From positions 1 to 34,785 of the forward strand of contig JACQYL010000109.1 in NCBI GenBank assembly GCA_016208165.1: a DNA stretch of 34,785 bases, written 5' to 3'. Positions 27,274 to 34,785 of the stretch are shown piece by piece. Both the position numbers and the translations under genes were made by a program. Source of the stretch: Deltaproteobacteria bacterium. GTDB taxonomy: Bacteria; Desulfobacterota; Desulfarculia; JACQYL01. The notes under the pieces were generated by a model, which did no database searches, had not been told where the DNA came from, and was given only the letters and a program-made list of their open reading frames with translations. Positions within the stretch are counted from its first letter, which is position 1, and every line of letters begins with the position of its first letter.

Positions 27274-27462
27274 ATGAAACGTTTAGTGAGTCTTCTTGTA
27301 ATGTGCGCTATGGCAATGATGCTGGTGTTTGGCGCCTGTGAGAAAGAGGGCCCGGTGGAAAAATCCGGTAAGGAAGTCGACAAGGCGGTGGAAAAGGCGG
27401 GTGATACGCTCGAAAAGGCCGGAGACAAGGTGGAGGAGGCAACGGAAAACGCAACGAAGTAG
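27274..27462 (+). CDS. Small lipoprotein with amphipathic Lys/Glu helix
   Basis: 62 residues, ATG 27274 with AGAGGAGGAG upstream. The signal ends in a lipobox VFGAC (Cys 22). The mature 40 residues are a highly charged KEVDKAVEKAGDTLEKAGDKVEEA amphipathic helix with heptad repeats, like entericidin or apolipoprotein-like peptides. It would lie on the inner face of a membrane. The function is unknown. Confidence 0.7.
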   Translation: MKRLVSLLVMCAMAMMLVFGACEKEGPVEKSGKEVDKAVEKAGDTLEKAGDKVEEATENATK

Positions 27463-27556
27463 TTCCTCTGAAGAATCACGGAAGGGGTTTTCAAGTATGA
27501 AGGAAGCCCTGGCGGGAATCGCTTTTCATCTAAGACCTCACGGAGGCTTGATTCTT

Positions 27557-28399
27557 ATGAAGGCTTTTGGATGCGGGTATGGATCCCGCCGGCTCATACA
27601 CATCATCTTCGCTTCCATACTTCTGATGACGGCGTTTTCCTGCCAGACGGTCCCTGTTACCGAACGACAGCAACTGCACCTGCTCCCGGAGGGGCAGATC
27701 CTCGAGATGAGCCTCTCGAGTTATCAGCAATTCCTTTCCGAACACAAGGTTGTCCATGGAACCCCTCAAGCGCGCATGGTTGCGGATGTGGGTGGACGGA
27801 TACGAAACGCGGTCGATCGCTACCTCGATCAAAACAATCTCAGTAACCGGGTCGAGGGATATGAGTGGGAGTTCAATCTGGTCGAGGATAAAGCGATGAA
27901 CGCATTCGCCATGCCGGGGGGGAAGGTGGTCGTCTTCACTGGAATCCTGCCCGTCGCGCAGAGCGAAACGGGACTTGCGGTGGTGATGGGGCATGAAATC
28001 GCTCATGTCATTGCCGCCCACGGCAATGAGCGGATGAGTCAGGGACTCCTCGCGCAGATGGGCGGAATGGCTTTGAGTATCGCCCTTGCGGAGAAGCCTG
28101 CTCAGACTCAGCAGCTTTTCATGGCGGCATTCGGAATCGGCGCCCAGGTGGGCTTTCTGCTACCATACAGCAGGATTCAGGAGTCCGAAGCCGACCACCT
28201 GGGTCTGATTTTCATGGCCATGGCTGGATACGATCCACACGCTTCGGTGGACTTCTGGCAGAGAATGAGTGGGGCTCAGGAAGGGGGAAAACCTCCCGAA
28301 TTCCTGAGTACCCACCCCTCCGACAGGACCCGGATCGAGAATCTGAGGAAACTCATCCCGGAAGCCATGGATTACTACACTGCTGCATCGCACCAATAG
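27557..28399 (+). CDS. Lipoprotein M48-family metallopeptidase (BepA/LoiP-like)
   Basis: 280 residues from ATG 27557, with GGAGG ten bases before; ATG 27497 with GGAAGGGG would add 20 residues and is the alternative. A signal peptide ends in an AFSC lipobox (Cys 29). The zinc motif is HEIAH (in VVMGHEIAHVIAAHGNERMSQ), with the third ligand Glu in SRIQESEADHLGLIFMA. The family's AFAMPGGKVVVFTGIL and FLSTHPSDRTRIENL ends are present. Enzymes of this kind degrade misfolded outer-membrane proteins and help assembly in the periplasm. It closes the exported-protein cluster. Confidence 0.93.
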   Translation: MKAFGCGYGSRRLIHIIFASILLMTAFSCQTVPVTERQQLHLLPEGQILEMSLSSYQQFLSEHKVVHGTPQARMVADVGGRIRNAVDRYLDQNNLSNRVEGYEWEFNLVEDKAMNAFAMPGGKVVVFTGILPVAQSETGLAVVMGHEIAHVIAAHGNERMSQGLLAQMGGMALSIALAEKPAQTQQLFMAAFGIGAQVGFLLPYSRIQESEADHLGLIFMAMAGYDPHASVDFWQRMSGAQEGGKPPEFLSTHPSDRTRIENLRKLIPEAMDYYTAASHQ

Positions 28400-28487
28400 G
28401 ATCATGGGCGTGTTGTGATCCCCAAGAGCAACATCCTATGCGGAGTGATCGATAGGGTGAGACAAACAACTATGTGGAGATTCACTC

Positions 28488-29942
28488 ATGGGGGAATCGA
28501 AGCAGATCGAAATCGAGAAGTTGGATGACTGGCGATGGAGAATACCGCCTTCGGGAGATATGCGGGTGGAAGGCAGGATCTATGCCGATGAAAAGATGAT
28601 GGCGGATATCCGAAGCGACCAGTCGCTGCAGCAAGTCGTCAACGTAGCCACTCTTCCGGGCATTGTCGGCCGATCCATGGCCATGCCGGACGTCCACTGG
28701 GGGTATGGGTTTCCCATCGGCGGGGTGGCGGCGTTCGATCTTGGATCAGGAGTGGTATCCCCCGGAGGCGTGGGATACGACATCAACTGAGGGGTGCGTC
28801 TGCTGCGCTCAGGTCTGAGTCGCAAGGAAGTTCAAGAGCACTCGCAGGAACTGGCGGAGGCATTGTTCCGCAACATCCCGGCCGGTGTCGGATCCCGGAG
28901 AAAAGATCTGAAGCTGAACCGCAAGGAACTGAATCGCGTGCTGGCCACCGGTGTCGCATGGACCTTGGAAAACGGATACGGGACGGCTGAAGATCAGTCA
29001 TACATCGAGGCGCATGGCTGCATTCCGAATGCCGATCCGGACAAGATCAGCGATCGCGCGCTGGAGCGGGGCAGCGCCCAACTGGGCACCCTGGGATCCG
29101 GCAATCACTTCGTCGAGGTGGGTTTTGTCGAAGAAATCTACGATTCCAAAGCCGCCTCGGTCATGGGGCTGGAAAAAGATCGGGCAACCGTTCTCATTCA
29201 TACCGGCTCCAGGGGTTTGGGTCATCAGGTATGCGATGACTTCCTTTCCATCATGCTCAAGGCGGCCAAGCGATACGGCATCGATTTGCCGGATCGTCAG
29301 CTATGTTGCGCCCCCGTGGATTCAAAAGAAGGAAAAGATTACCTTGGAGCCATGGCCGGAGCGGCCAATTTCGCCTTCGTCAATCGACAGATGATCATGC
29401 ATTGGACTCGGGAGACCTTCGAGCAGGTATTTCAACAAAAGGCGGACGTTCTTGAATTGGAGTTGGTCTATGACGTCTGCCACAACATGGCCAAGATCGA
29501 GACTCATCGAATCGAAGGCAAAGATAGGACCCTTTGCGTCCACCGGAAGGGGGCCACTCGGGCTTTCCCGCCCGGGCATCCCGATATTCCCGGGAGGTAC
29601 CATTCCATTGGCCAGCCGGTACTGGTTCCCGGAGACATGGGCCGCTACTCTTTCGTGCTGGTAGGAACCGTGGCCGGGTATGGGGAAACTTACGGTTCCG
29701 CATGTCATGGCGCGGGTCGGGTGCTGAGCCGCCATCAGGCCATAAAGACCGCTAAGGGTAGAGCCATTGCCCGAGAGTTGGCGGACAGGGGAATCGTTGT
29801 CAAATGCGCCAGTACCCGTACGTTGGCTGAAGAAATACCGGAGGCCTATAAGGATGTCGATAATGTCGTCAATGTCCTCCATGAAGCTGGAATTAGCAAG
29901 AAAGTGGCCAAACTCGCCCCTATAGCCGTGATCAAAGGATAG
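28488..29942 (+). CDS. rtcB: RNA-splicing ligase RtcB with a selenocysteine (TGA) at the catalytic Cys
   Basis: 484 residues if TGA 28788-28790 is read through as Sec101; GGAGA precedes ATG 28488. The motif before it is [10 protein letters not shown] and after it GVRLLRSG, so the TGA replaces exactly the conserved Cys (Cys98 in the Pyrococcus enzyme) that binds the manganese. The other active-site residues are kept in the right spacing: His207 (GNHFVE), His238 (HTGSRGLGH), His332 (YDVCHN) and the guanylylated His407 (CHGAGR). RtcB joins 2',3'-cyclic phosphate or 3'-phosphate RNA ends to 5'-OH ends using GTP. The archease gene follows two bases after the stop. A bSECIS-like hairpin lies at 28804-28824. 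A plain nonsense mutation is possible, but intact downstream coding for 383 codons argues against it. Confidence 0.9.
28804..28824 (+). promoter_or_regulatory. Bacterial SECIS-like stem-loop after the rtcB TGA
   Basis: UGCG-CUCA (28804-28811), loop GGUC (28812-28815), UGAG (28816-28819), bulged U (28820), CGCA (28821-28824). It forms eight pairs with a GGUC loop 22 bases after the UGA. The central CAGGUCUG equals the apical part of the E. coli fdhF SECIS as I remember it. Here the bulged U lies on the 3' side, whereas it is on the 5' side in fdhF. It would bind SelB carrying Sec-tRNA. Confidence 0.75.
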
Positions 29943-29944
29943 AC

Positions 29945-30361
29945 ATGGAAAGATTTCGCTTTATCGACCATACAGGCGATCTCGGCGTCGAAGTTTTTGG
30001 GGACAGTCTGTCTGCCCTTTTTCAACACGCCGGGGAAGCATTTACCGAGATTATCACCGATGCGGAAACGATCGTCACCCGGGAATCCATACCTATCTCC
30101 CTGAAGGCCGAGCAGATCGAAGATCTGCTGGTCCGTTGGCTCAATGAATTTGTGTTCCTATTCGACACAAAGGGGCTGTTATTCAAGGTCTTCGATATCG
30201 CTTCCATCGATGACCGCCACATCGAGGCGACGGTTCAGGGCGAACCATACGACGATGCCCGCCATCCCTTCAGGACAACCGTCAAGAGCGCGACATATCA
30301 CCAACTCGAAGTGGTTCGGGAGGGAGAATTCTGGAAGGCCCGAATTATTCTCGATCTTTAA
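29945..30361 (+). CDS. Archease, activator of RtcB
   Basis: 138 residues, starting two bases after the rtcB stop. Family motifs: RFIDHTGDLGVEVFG at the start, the LLVRWLNEFVFLFD segment and the AVKSATYHQLEV-like sequence (TVKSATYHQLEV). Archease speeds RtcB guanylylation and lets it act for many turnovers. Translational coupling to rtcB fits this partnership. It runs tail to tail with the minus-strand CODH module. Confidence 0.95.
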   Translation: MERFRFIDHTGDLGVEVFGDSLSALFQHAGEAFTEIITDAETIVTRESIPISLKAEQIEDLLVRWLNEFVFLFDTKGLLFKVFDIASIDDRHIEATVQGEPYDDARHPFRTTVKSATYHQLEVVREGEFWKARIILDL

Positions 30362-30402
30362 GCCGCGGAGTAGAAATCGGTAAGAACACGAAAACCTCGA
30401 TA

Positions 30403-31167
30403 TCAACGAATCTCTTTAAAAAGAGCGGTCGAGGTCTGGTCTCCGGCCGTGTCGCGGCGGCGACACGAAGGGCAGAGGGATGTGCGGGCATGCTGGTCGT
30501 CGGGTGTCATTTGGTGGAGGCGCGTCTGCATGCGAGGTGTGACAAACCGCTTTCCGCAGGACGGGCAGCGGTGCAATTCCTGGCGTGTATGCCATTCCAC
30601 CATTTCCACCGCGTCCGGCGTGACTTTGGAAGTGACGGCGCCGGTGGGACACACCGTGATGCAGGCCTGGCAGGCGATGCATGTCTCCGAGGTGCGGTCA
30701 AAGGGGCTCATGACTTCTCGTTTCGCGCCCCGGAAAGCGAATGAAACGGCTTCCAGGCCCAAGGCTCTGCAGGCCCGGACGCACCGGCCGCAGAGTATGC
30801 ACGTTTCATCCTTTGTGGGCAGATCCGTGCCGGTCACTCCGAGGCTCGAGGCCAACGAACGTATTTCGGGAGCATTGGGCGCGCGGGCCAGGAGCAATTC
30901 AGCCACGAGCCTTCGGCCCTCCCGAACCATGGGGGTGTCCGTGTCCACGACGAGACCGTTCAGAGCGGGCAAAGAGCACGACGAGGTCAGGCCCGGACGA
31001 AACCCTGATTTCACCTCCACCAGACACAGCCGGCAGGCGCCATAGAGTCCCAGACCGGCATGGTGGCACAGGGTGGGGATAAACACGCCCTGCCTGCGGG
31101 CCACGTCCAGCACCGACTCATCCGGAGCGACCTTTACCGTACTTCCATTCATCGTGATTTCCGGCAT
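30403..31167 (-). CDS. NuoG/HoxU-like iron-sulfur subunit of the CODH module
   Basis: 254 residues from ATG 31167, 10 bases after the NuoF stop, with GAGG upstream; the open frame to 31200 is not needed. A 2Fe-2S ferredoxin domain has Cys34, Cys45, Cys48 and Cys64. The His-Cys 4Fe-4S loop of full NuoG is absent (LLARAPNAPEIRSLASSLG). Two 4Fe-4S motifs follow: CILCGRCVRAC and CIACQACITVCP. The C-terminus has an added zinc-ribbon-like pair, CPSC..CPSC (about residues 200-245). The molybdopterin-type domain of NuoG is missing, so it is a HoxU-type electron-wire subunit. It should pass electrons between the flavoprotein and the CODH/ferredoxin partners. Confidence 0.88.
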   Translation of the reverse strand: MPEITMNGSTVKVAPDESVLDVARRQGVFIPTLCHHAGLGLYGACRLCLVEVKSGFRPGLTSSCSLPALNGLVVDTDTPMVREGRRLVAELLLARAPNAPEIRSLASSLGVTGTDLPTKDETCILCGRCVRACRALGLEAVSFAFRGAKREVMSPFDRTSETCIACQACITVCPTGAVTSKVTPDAVEMVEWHTRQELHRCPSCGKRFVTPRMQTRLHQMTPDDQHARTSLCPSCRRRDTAGDQTSTALFKEIR

Positions 31168-31177
31168 CAGGAATCCC

Positions 31178-32903
31178 TCATTGTATACGAACCGCGTCAA
31201 AGGCGCAGACTTCGCGACAGGCGCCGCATTTGATGCATTTGTCCGCGTCCAGTACGTGCGCCTCTTTTTTCAGTCCGGTTATGGCCTCGCTCGGACACTC
31301 CTTGGCGCACAACCCGCACCCGGTGCAGCGTTCGGGATCAATGGAATAGGTCAAAAGCGCGGTGCACACCCCGGCGGGACACCGGCCCCCGCGAACGTGC
31401 GCTTCATATTCGCTCCGAAAATGCTCGATACTCGTCAATACCGGGTTCGGCGCCGTCTGACCGAGACCGCAGAGCGAGGTTCGTTTTATGCCCTCCGACA
31501 ATTGCACCAGACGATCGAGATCCTTTTCCGAGCCTTTGCCCGAGGTCACTCTGTCGAGTATGTCTCCCAGATGCTCGGTTCCCTCTCGGCAAGGCGTACA
31601 TTTACCGCAGGATTCGTGTCGGGTAAAATCCAGGAAATACCGGGCCACATCAACCATGCATGTTTTCTCGGACTCGCGCTCCCCCGCCGATCTCGTTGAC
31701 AATGGTGTTCAAAGTGGTGCCGAGGGGTACTTCCACCAAACCGCTTCGCGCGACATCTCCCACCAGGCAAAAAAGCTTGGTCCCTTTGCTTCCCGAGCTG
31801 CCGTATCGGCTGAACGCTTCCGTTCCCTCGCGGATGATCAGGGGCACATTGGCCCAAGTCTCCACATTGTTGATGCAGGTCGGACGACCGTTGAGCCCGC
31901 ACTCGGCCGGGTACGGCGGGCGCGGATTCGGCTCTGCAATGTGATTTTCCAATGCATTGATCATCGCCGTTTCTTCGCCAGACACAAAGGCCCCGGCGCC
32001 ACGGACCAGGTGCACGTTGAAGCGGAAGTCCGCACCCAGAATATGATCTCCCAACAGGCCCGCTTCTCTTGCCTGTTCCATAGCCGCGCTGAGGCGTTCA
32101 ATGGCCAGCGGGTACTCCGCCCGCACATACAGTATGCCCGTTTCCGCACCCACGGCATAGGCGCCTATCAGCATCCCCTCTAGGATGGCGTGGGGATCAC
32201 CCTCCATGAGGCTGCGATCCATATAGGCCCCGGGGTCACCCTCGTCTCCGTTCATGATAAGGTATCTCGGCGCGCCCGCCGCCCGTCGGGTGATCTCCCA
32301 CTTGAGACCAGTGGGGAAGCCCGCGCCGCCGCGGCCCCTCAACCCGGACCGCTTGATTTCCTCGATGACTTCCTCGGGTGACATCTGTTCCATGACCTGG
32401 AACAGGGCCGCATAGCCGCCCCTTGCAGTATACTCCTCCAGAGAAAGCGGATCGATCTGGCCCAGGTTGCGGCTCACGCGTTTCACCTGGCGGCTGTAGA
32501 AGGGATGCTCGGTAAGCGGTGGGATATCGTCCACCCTTCGGGATTCCCCGACGAGCGGATCCAGGCTGCCGAGAACGTTTTCCGCGGCAAAGCGGCCCGC
32601 ACGGGCTTCAGCCGCCAACTCCACCGCCAAGGCTTCGCTCACCGGCCCGTAGAGCACCCTCCCCTTCTCGGGCAAGTTTACTTCCACCAGAGGCTCGGCG
32701 TCGCAGAACCCCAAGCATCCCGTGCGCACCAATCGAGCGTTGTTTCCGACATCCGCTTGCAGGACGTCGAACAGCCGGCCTGCTCCCGCGGCCAGGCCGC
32801 AACTCGACATTCCCACGCTCAGTCGCGGCAGGGCGGATGTCAGCCTTCGCGTCCCTTCACGGGCCAAATCGGACAAGTCCTTACGGGTTCTGATGCGCAT
32901 CAT
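31178..32903 (-). pseudogene. NuoF/HndC-like NADH-binding flavoprotein, frameshifted and internally deleted
   Basis: Start ATG 32903 (overlapping the NuoE-like gene by 23 bp). The N-terminal 2Fe-2S domain (CGLAAGAG.., CLGFC) and the FMN/NAD domain (GRGGAGFPTGLKWE, NGDEGDPGAYMDRS, AFVSGEETAMINALE) are intact. After VEVPLGTTLNTIVNEIGGGA the frame runs into a stop at 31650. The C-terminal part, from TCMVDVARYFLDFT with SCGKCTPCREGT and two 4Fe-4S motifs (CTGCGLCAKECP, CIKCGACREVC), follows in another frame from about 31677. The 50 or so residues that normally join them (with the KAVQ.GGPSGGC motif) are absent. Joined, the protein would be about 570 residues. If real, the protein cannot be made in one piece; an assembly or sequencing error is the alternative. 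Confidence 0.85.
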
Positions 32904-33384
32904 CGCCCCCACCCGGCCGGCCGCGTTTTATAAGTTTACCGAGATCTTTCATGCGCACGCGCCCGTAGGTCTGTTCATTGATTCGGACCACGGGAGCCAG
33001 ACTGCAACATCCGAGGCACCGCACCTCTTCCACGCTATACGCTCGATCCGGAGTGACGCCCCGCTCGTCCACACCCAGGTCCCGTTCGAGCTTTTGCCGG
33101 ATACGAGGCGCTCCGAGCACGTGGCACGCGGTTCCCATGCAGACCTGGATGTGGCTCTCGCCTTTAGGAACAAGCCGGAAAAAAGCAAAAAACGTCGCCA
33201 CACTGAACAAACGACTCAAAGGAACATCTAGAGCCGTGGCCAGGTCCGCCATCACTCCCTCCTGAAGATGACCGTGCCGGCTCTGGACCTCCTGTAGAGC
33301 CCCGGTGACCATTCCAGGCATGCCCGCCCAACGATCGGCGATCGCCCTTATTTCGCTCTCGACAAAGGCTTCGGACACGTCCAT
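32881..33384 (-). CDS. NuoE-like 2Fe-2S thioredoxin-fold subunit
   Basis: 167 residues, ATG 33384 behind AAGGAG. The N-terminal helical part is followed by a thioredoxin-like 2Fe-2S domain with Cys82, Cys87 (CMGTAC), Cys123 and Cys127 (CLGCC). This is the 24-kDa subunit of NADH dehydrogenase modules of complex I, HndA and electron-bifurcating hydrogenases. It forms a pair with the NuoF-like protein encoded next, with overlapping genes. The gene begins 91 bases after the ferredoxin stop. Confidence 0.92.
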   Translation of the reverse strand: MDVSEAFVESEIRAIADRWAGMPGMVTGALQEVQSRHGHLQEGVMADLATALDVPLSRLFSVATFFAFFRLVPKGESHIQVCMGTACHVLGAPRIRQKLERDLGVDERGVTPDRAYSVEEVRCLGCCSLAPVVRINEQTYGRVRMKDLGKLIKRGRPGGGDDAHQNP

Positions 33385-33475
33385 CCGCTCCTTGTAGACG
33401 AGTTGTCAGGAAGAGGCTCCCGATGTGTCCTCTTCGCATTCGTTCACAGTATCCTTCCGGGAACCCTGTCGATGT

Positions 33476-33994
33476 CTAGTCCGCTTCCTTGTGCAGGTAG
33501 GCGTTCGCCAGCGCGGCCGTGACCGCCCTTCGGCGCGTCCTGCCAAAGGATTCCGTATCCGCGTAAATCAGCGCTTTTGTGGGGCACGAATCCACACAGG
33601 CCGGAACATCCCGATCCGGGCATCGATCGCACTTCACCGCGATTCTGGATTCCGCCCGTTGGCGCATCATCCCGAAAGGACAGGCCTGCACGCATAAAGA
33701 GCAACCGATACATTTCTTGGCGTCATGCAACACGAGGTCTTTGATCTCGTCATGGTACGTCGCCCCGGTAGGGCAGACGTCCACACACGGGGCCTCGTGG
33801 CAGTGCCGACACAGAACCGGCACGTTGAACGAAGCGGCGGGCTCGACAAACAGCCGCTTTCTAGGCTTCTGTTTCTCGGCCAGCGATGAGAAGAGGTTCT
33901 TGCCGGCGGAATGTTCCACCGCGCAGGCCAGTTCACAGGTATGGCAGCCGACGCAGCGATCCAGGCGGATGAAGATCTCCTTGGTCTGGTTCAT
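33476..33994 (-). CDS. CooF-like polyferredoxin (four 4Fe-4S sites) next to CO dehydrogenase
   Basis: 172 residues from ATG 33994, chosen for the AAGGAGGGG site; 33 further upstream codons lie within the coding sequence of cooS. Four cysteine motifs: CVGCHTCELAC near the start, CRHCHEAPCVDVCP, CIGCSLCVQACP and CDRCPDRDVPACVDSCP. This is the CooF or DMSO-reductase-B-type electron carrier that takes electrons from CooS. It begins 20 bases after the cooS stop, so it is in the same transcript. It probably hands electrons to the NuoE/F/G-like subunits downstream. Confidence 0.92.
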   Translation of the reverse strand: MNQTKEIFIRLDRCVGCHTCELACAVEHSAGKNLFSSLAEKQKPRKRLFVEPAASFNVPVLCRHCHEAPCVDVCPTGATYHDEIKDLVLHDAKKCIGCSLCVQACPFGMMRQRAESRIAVKCDRCPDRDVPACVDSCPTKALIYADTESFGRTRRRAVTAALANAYLHKEAD

Positions 33995-34013
33995 GATCCC
34001 CTCCTTGACCGGC

Positions 34014-34785
34014 CTAAAGGCCCAGTCCGGCGCGCCGCTCGTCAATGGCCGACAGCAGCTTCTCCGCGGCTGATATTGGGTCGAGGTCAACAATGAAATA
34101 GCCGCCTGTGAGGCCCCTGACGGTCTTGGTCAATACCTCCGTCACCGCGGGACTGCCCAGGACCGGCACCATGACGCCCACGTGAGTGGGCAACCCGGCG
34201 GCCACGGCATAGGCTCCGATGGACACCGCCTTTTCCGATACCGCCTCAGCCGCGGACGCGACCACGGGAAGTTTGTCCGTGTCCACGCCCAGTCTGTTGG
34301 CCACGGCTACGGCCAGAGCCACGGCCCGGGAATTGTCCACGCAGGAACCCATGTGCAGGACCGGAGGCAGGGGACCGCCTAGATTGTTGGCCTCTCCGAC
34401 AGCCGTGAGTACGGCTTTCAGCCCTTCGCCGCAAAAAGTGGAGACGTTGGCCGGATCCATGAAACCGTGCCGCATCAATGCACCCGCACCGCAGCCCGTG
34501 GCTACAAGGAGCACGTTCTCTTGAAGCAGTCGGCGAGCCATGGTAGTGAAATTCCGATCCTCGGGCACTTTGACGTTGTTGCATCCGGCGAACAGGCATA
34601 CTCCGCGGATATTGCCTTGAACAATGTTATCGATGACCGGTTTGAGCGGGTCTTGCGCATCCACCTTTGACAGGGCGGCTACGATGGCTTCCACCGAGAA
34701 CCCGGCCACCACGGGGGTTTTCAACGCGGGGATGTCGACCGGCCTGTTCTTGCGAGCGGAGAAGTTCTTTATGGCCAGGCGGAGG
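34014..34785 (-). CDS. cooS: Anaerobic carbon monoxide dehydrogenase catalytic subunit (C-terminal part)
   Basis: The gene runs off the right edge of the window; about 256 residues are seen, from RLAIKNFSARKNRPVDIPAL to the end. The family signature VAGFSVEAIVAAL, the CNNVKVPED and GCGAGAL stretches, and LHMGSCVDNSRA are typical of the Ni-Fe C-cluster region. The ending GGYFIVDLDPISAAEKLLSAIDERRAGLGL matches CooS. The enzyme oxidises CO to CO2 or reduces CO2 with ferredoxin, as part of CO use or the Wood-Ljungdahl pathway. With the following CooF-like and NuoEFG-like genes it would link to NAD(H). Nothing can be said about the start. Confidence 0.95.
   Translation of the reverse strand, partial: LRLAIKNFSARKNRPVDIPALKTPVVAGFSVEAIVAALSKVDAQDPLKPVIDNIVQGNIRGVCLFAGCNNVKVPEDRNFTTMARRLLQENVLLVATGCGAGALMRHGFMDPANVSTFCGEGLKAVLTAVGEANNLGGPLPPVLHMGSCVDNSRAVALAVAVANRLGVDTDKLPVVASAAEAVSEKAVSIGAYAVAAGLPTHVGVMVPVLGSPAVTEVLTKTVRGLTGGYFIVDLDPISAAEKLLSAIDERRAGLGL

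Noticed and set aside
31650-31652. TGA at the end of the first NuoF frame as a further selenocysteine codon
   Set aside because: The sequence after it continues in a different frame, no NuoF Cys is expected at that point, and the homologous segment is deleted. It is a frameshift stop.

Overview
The window looks like chromosome from a strictly anaerobic deltaproteobacterium (Desulfobacterota; sulfate-reducer or syntroph-like). This is inferred from a CO dehydrogenase with a CooF-like ferredoxin and NuoEFG-type electron-transfer subunits, two exported di-haem cytochrome peroxidases, a tungsten/iron-sulfur-free but selenium-using gene set (a selenocysteine codon in rtcB), archease, a SYLF-domain protein, a sigma-54-type promoter, and protein sequences that read like that phylum. 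I could not run a search, so the lineage is an inference.

Layout. Bases 1-3600 are a decayed or mobile stretch: a zinc-ribbon/adenylate-cyclase/AAA pseudogene with three lesions, a REP-associated (RAYT) transposase interrupted by an amber codon inside a REP palindrome, a sigma-54 promoter with two upstream palindromes and no surviving gene, and a frameshifted remnant. Bases 3697-5001 carry a SYLF protein and a Gly/Tyr/His-rich lipoprotein. Bases 5384-6595 encode a MauG/CcpA-type peroxidase. Bases 7520-10820 (minus strand) are a tightly packed PAS kinase - NarL regulator - zinc alcohol dehydrogenase operon. A methyltransferase (11196-11753, plus) separates this from 11789-19797 (minus), a Liv-type ABC transporter (K-H-M-G-F) followed by an acyl-CoA ligase and a B12/radical SAM protein. 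A second di-haem oxidoreductase lies at 20365-21807 and a cold-shock protein at 22365-22565. Bases 22566-26313 are gene-poor, with only a NeuD-like acyltransferase and a KH-domain protein. Bases 26314-28399 are a plus-strand run of four small exported or lipoprotein genes including an M48 protease. rtcB and archease follow at 28488-30361, and a CO dehydrogenase/NADH-dehydrogenase-like module (minus) fills 30403-34785 and runs off the right edge.

Main result. The RNA ligase gene rtcB has an in-frame TGA exactly at the conserved metal-binding, catalytic cysteine (position 101, equal to Cys98 of the Pyrococcus enzyme). The frame then continues for 383 codons with every other active-site residue kept. 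A stem-loop with a GGUC apical loop lies 13-34 nt after the TGA, as expected for a bacterial SECIS. This is best read as a selenocysteine-containing RtcB in an operon with its activator archease. Second, the NuoF-like subunit of the CODH module is broken: about 50 codons expected between the SLBB-like region and the 4Fe-4S domain are missing and the frame shifts at the junction. Either the complex is newly inactivated or the assembly is wrong there.
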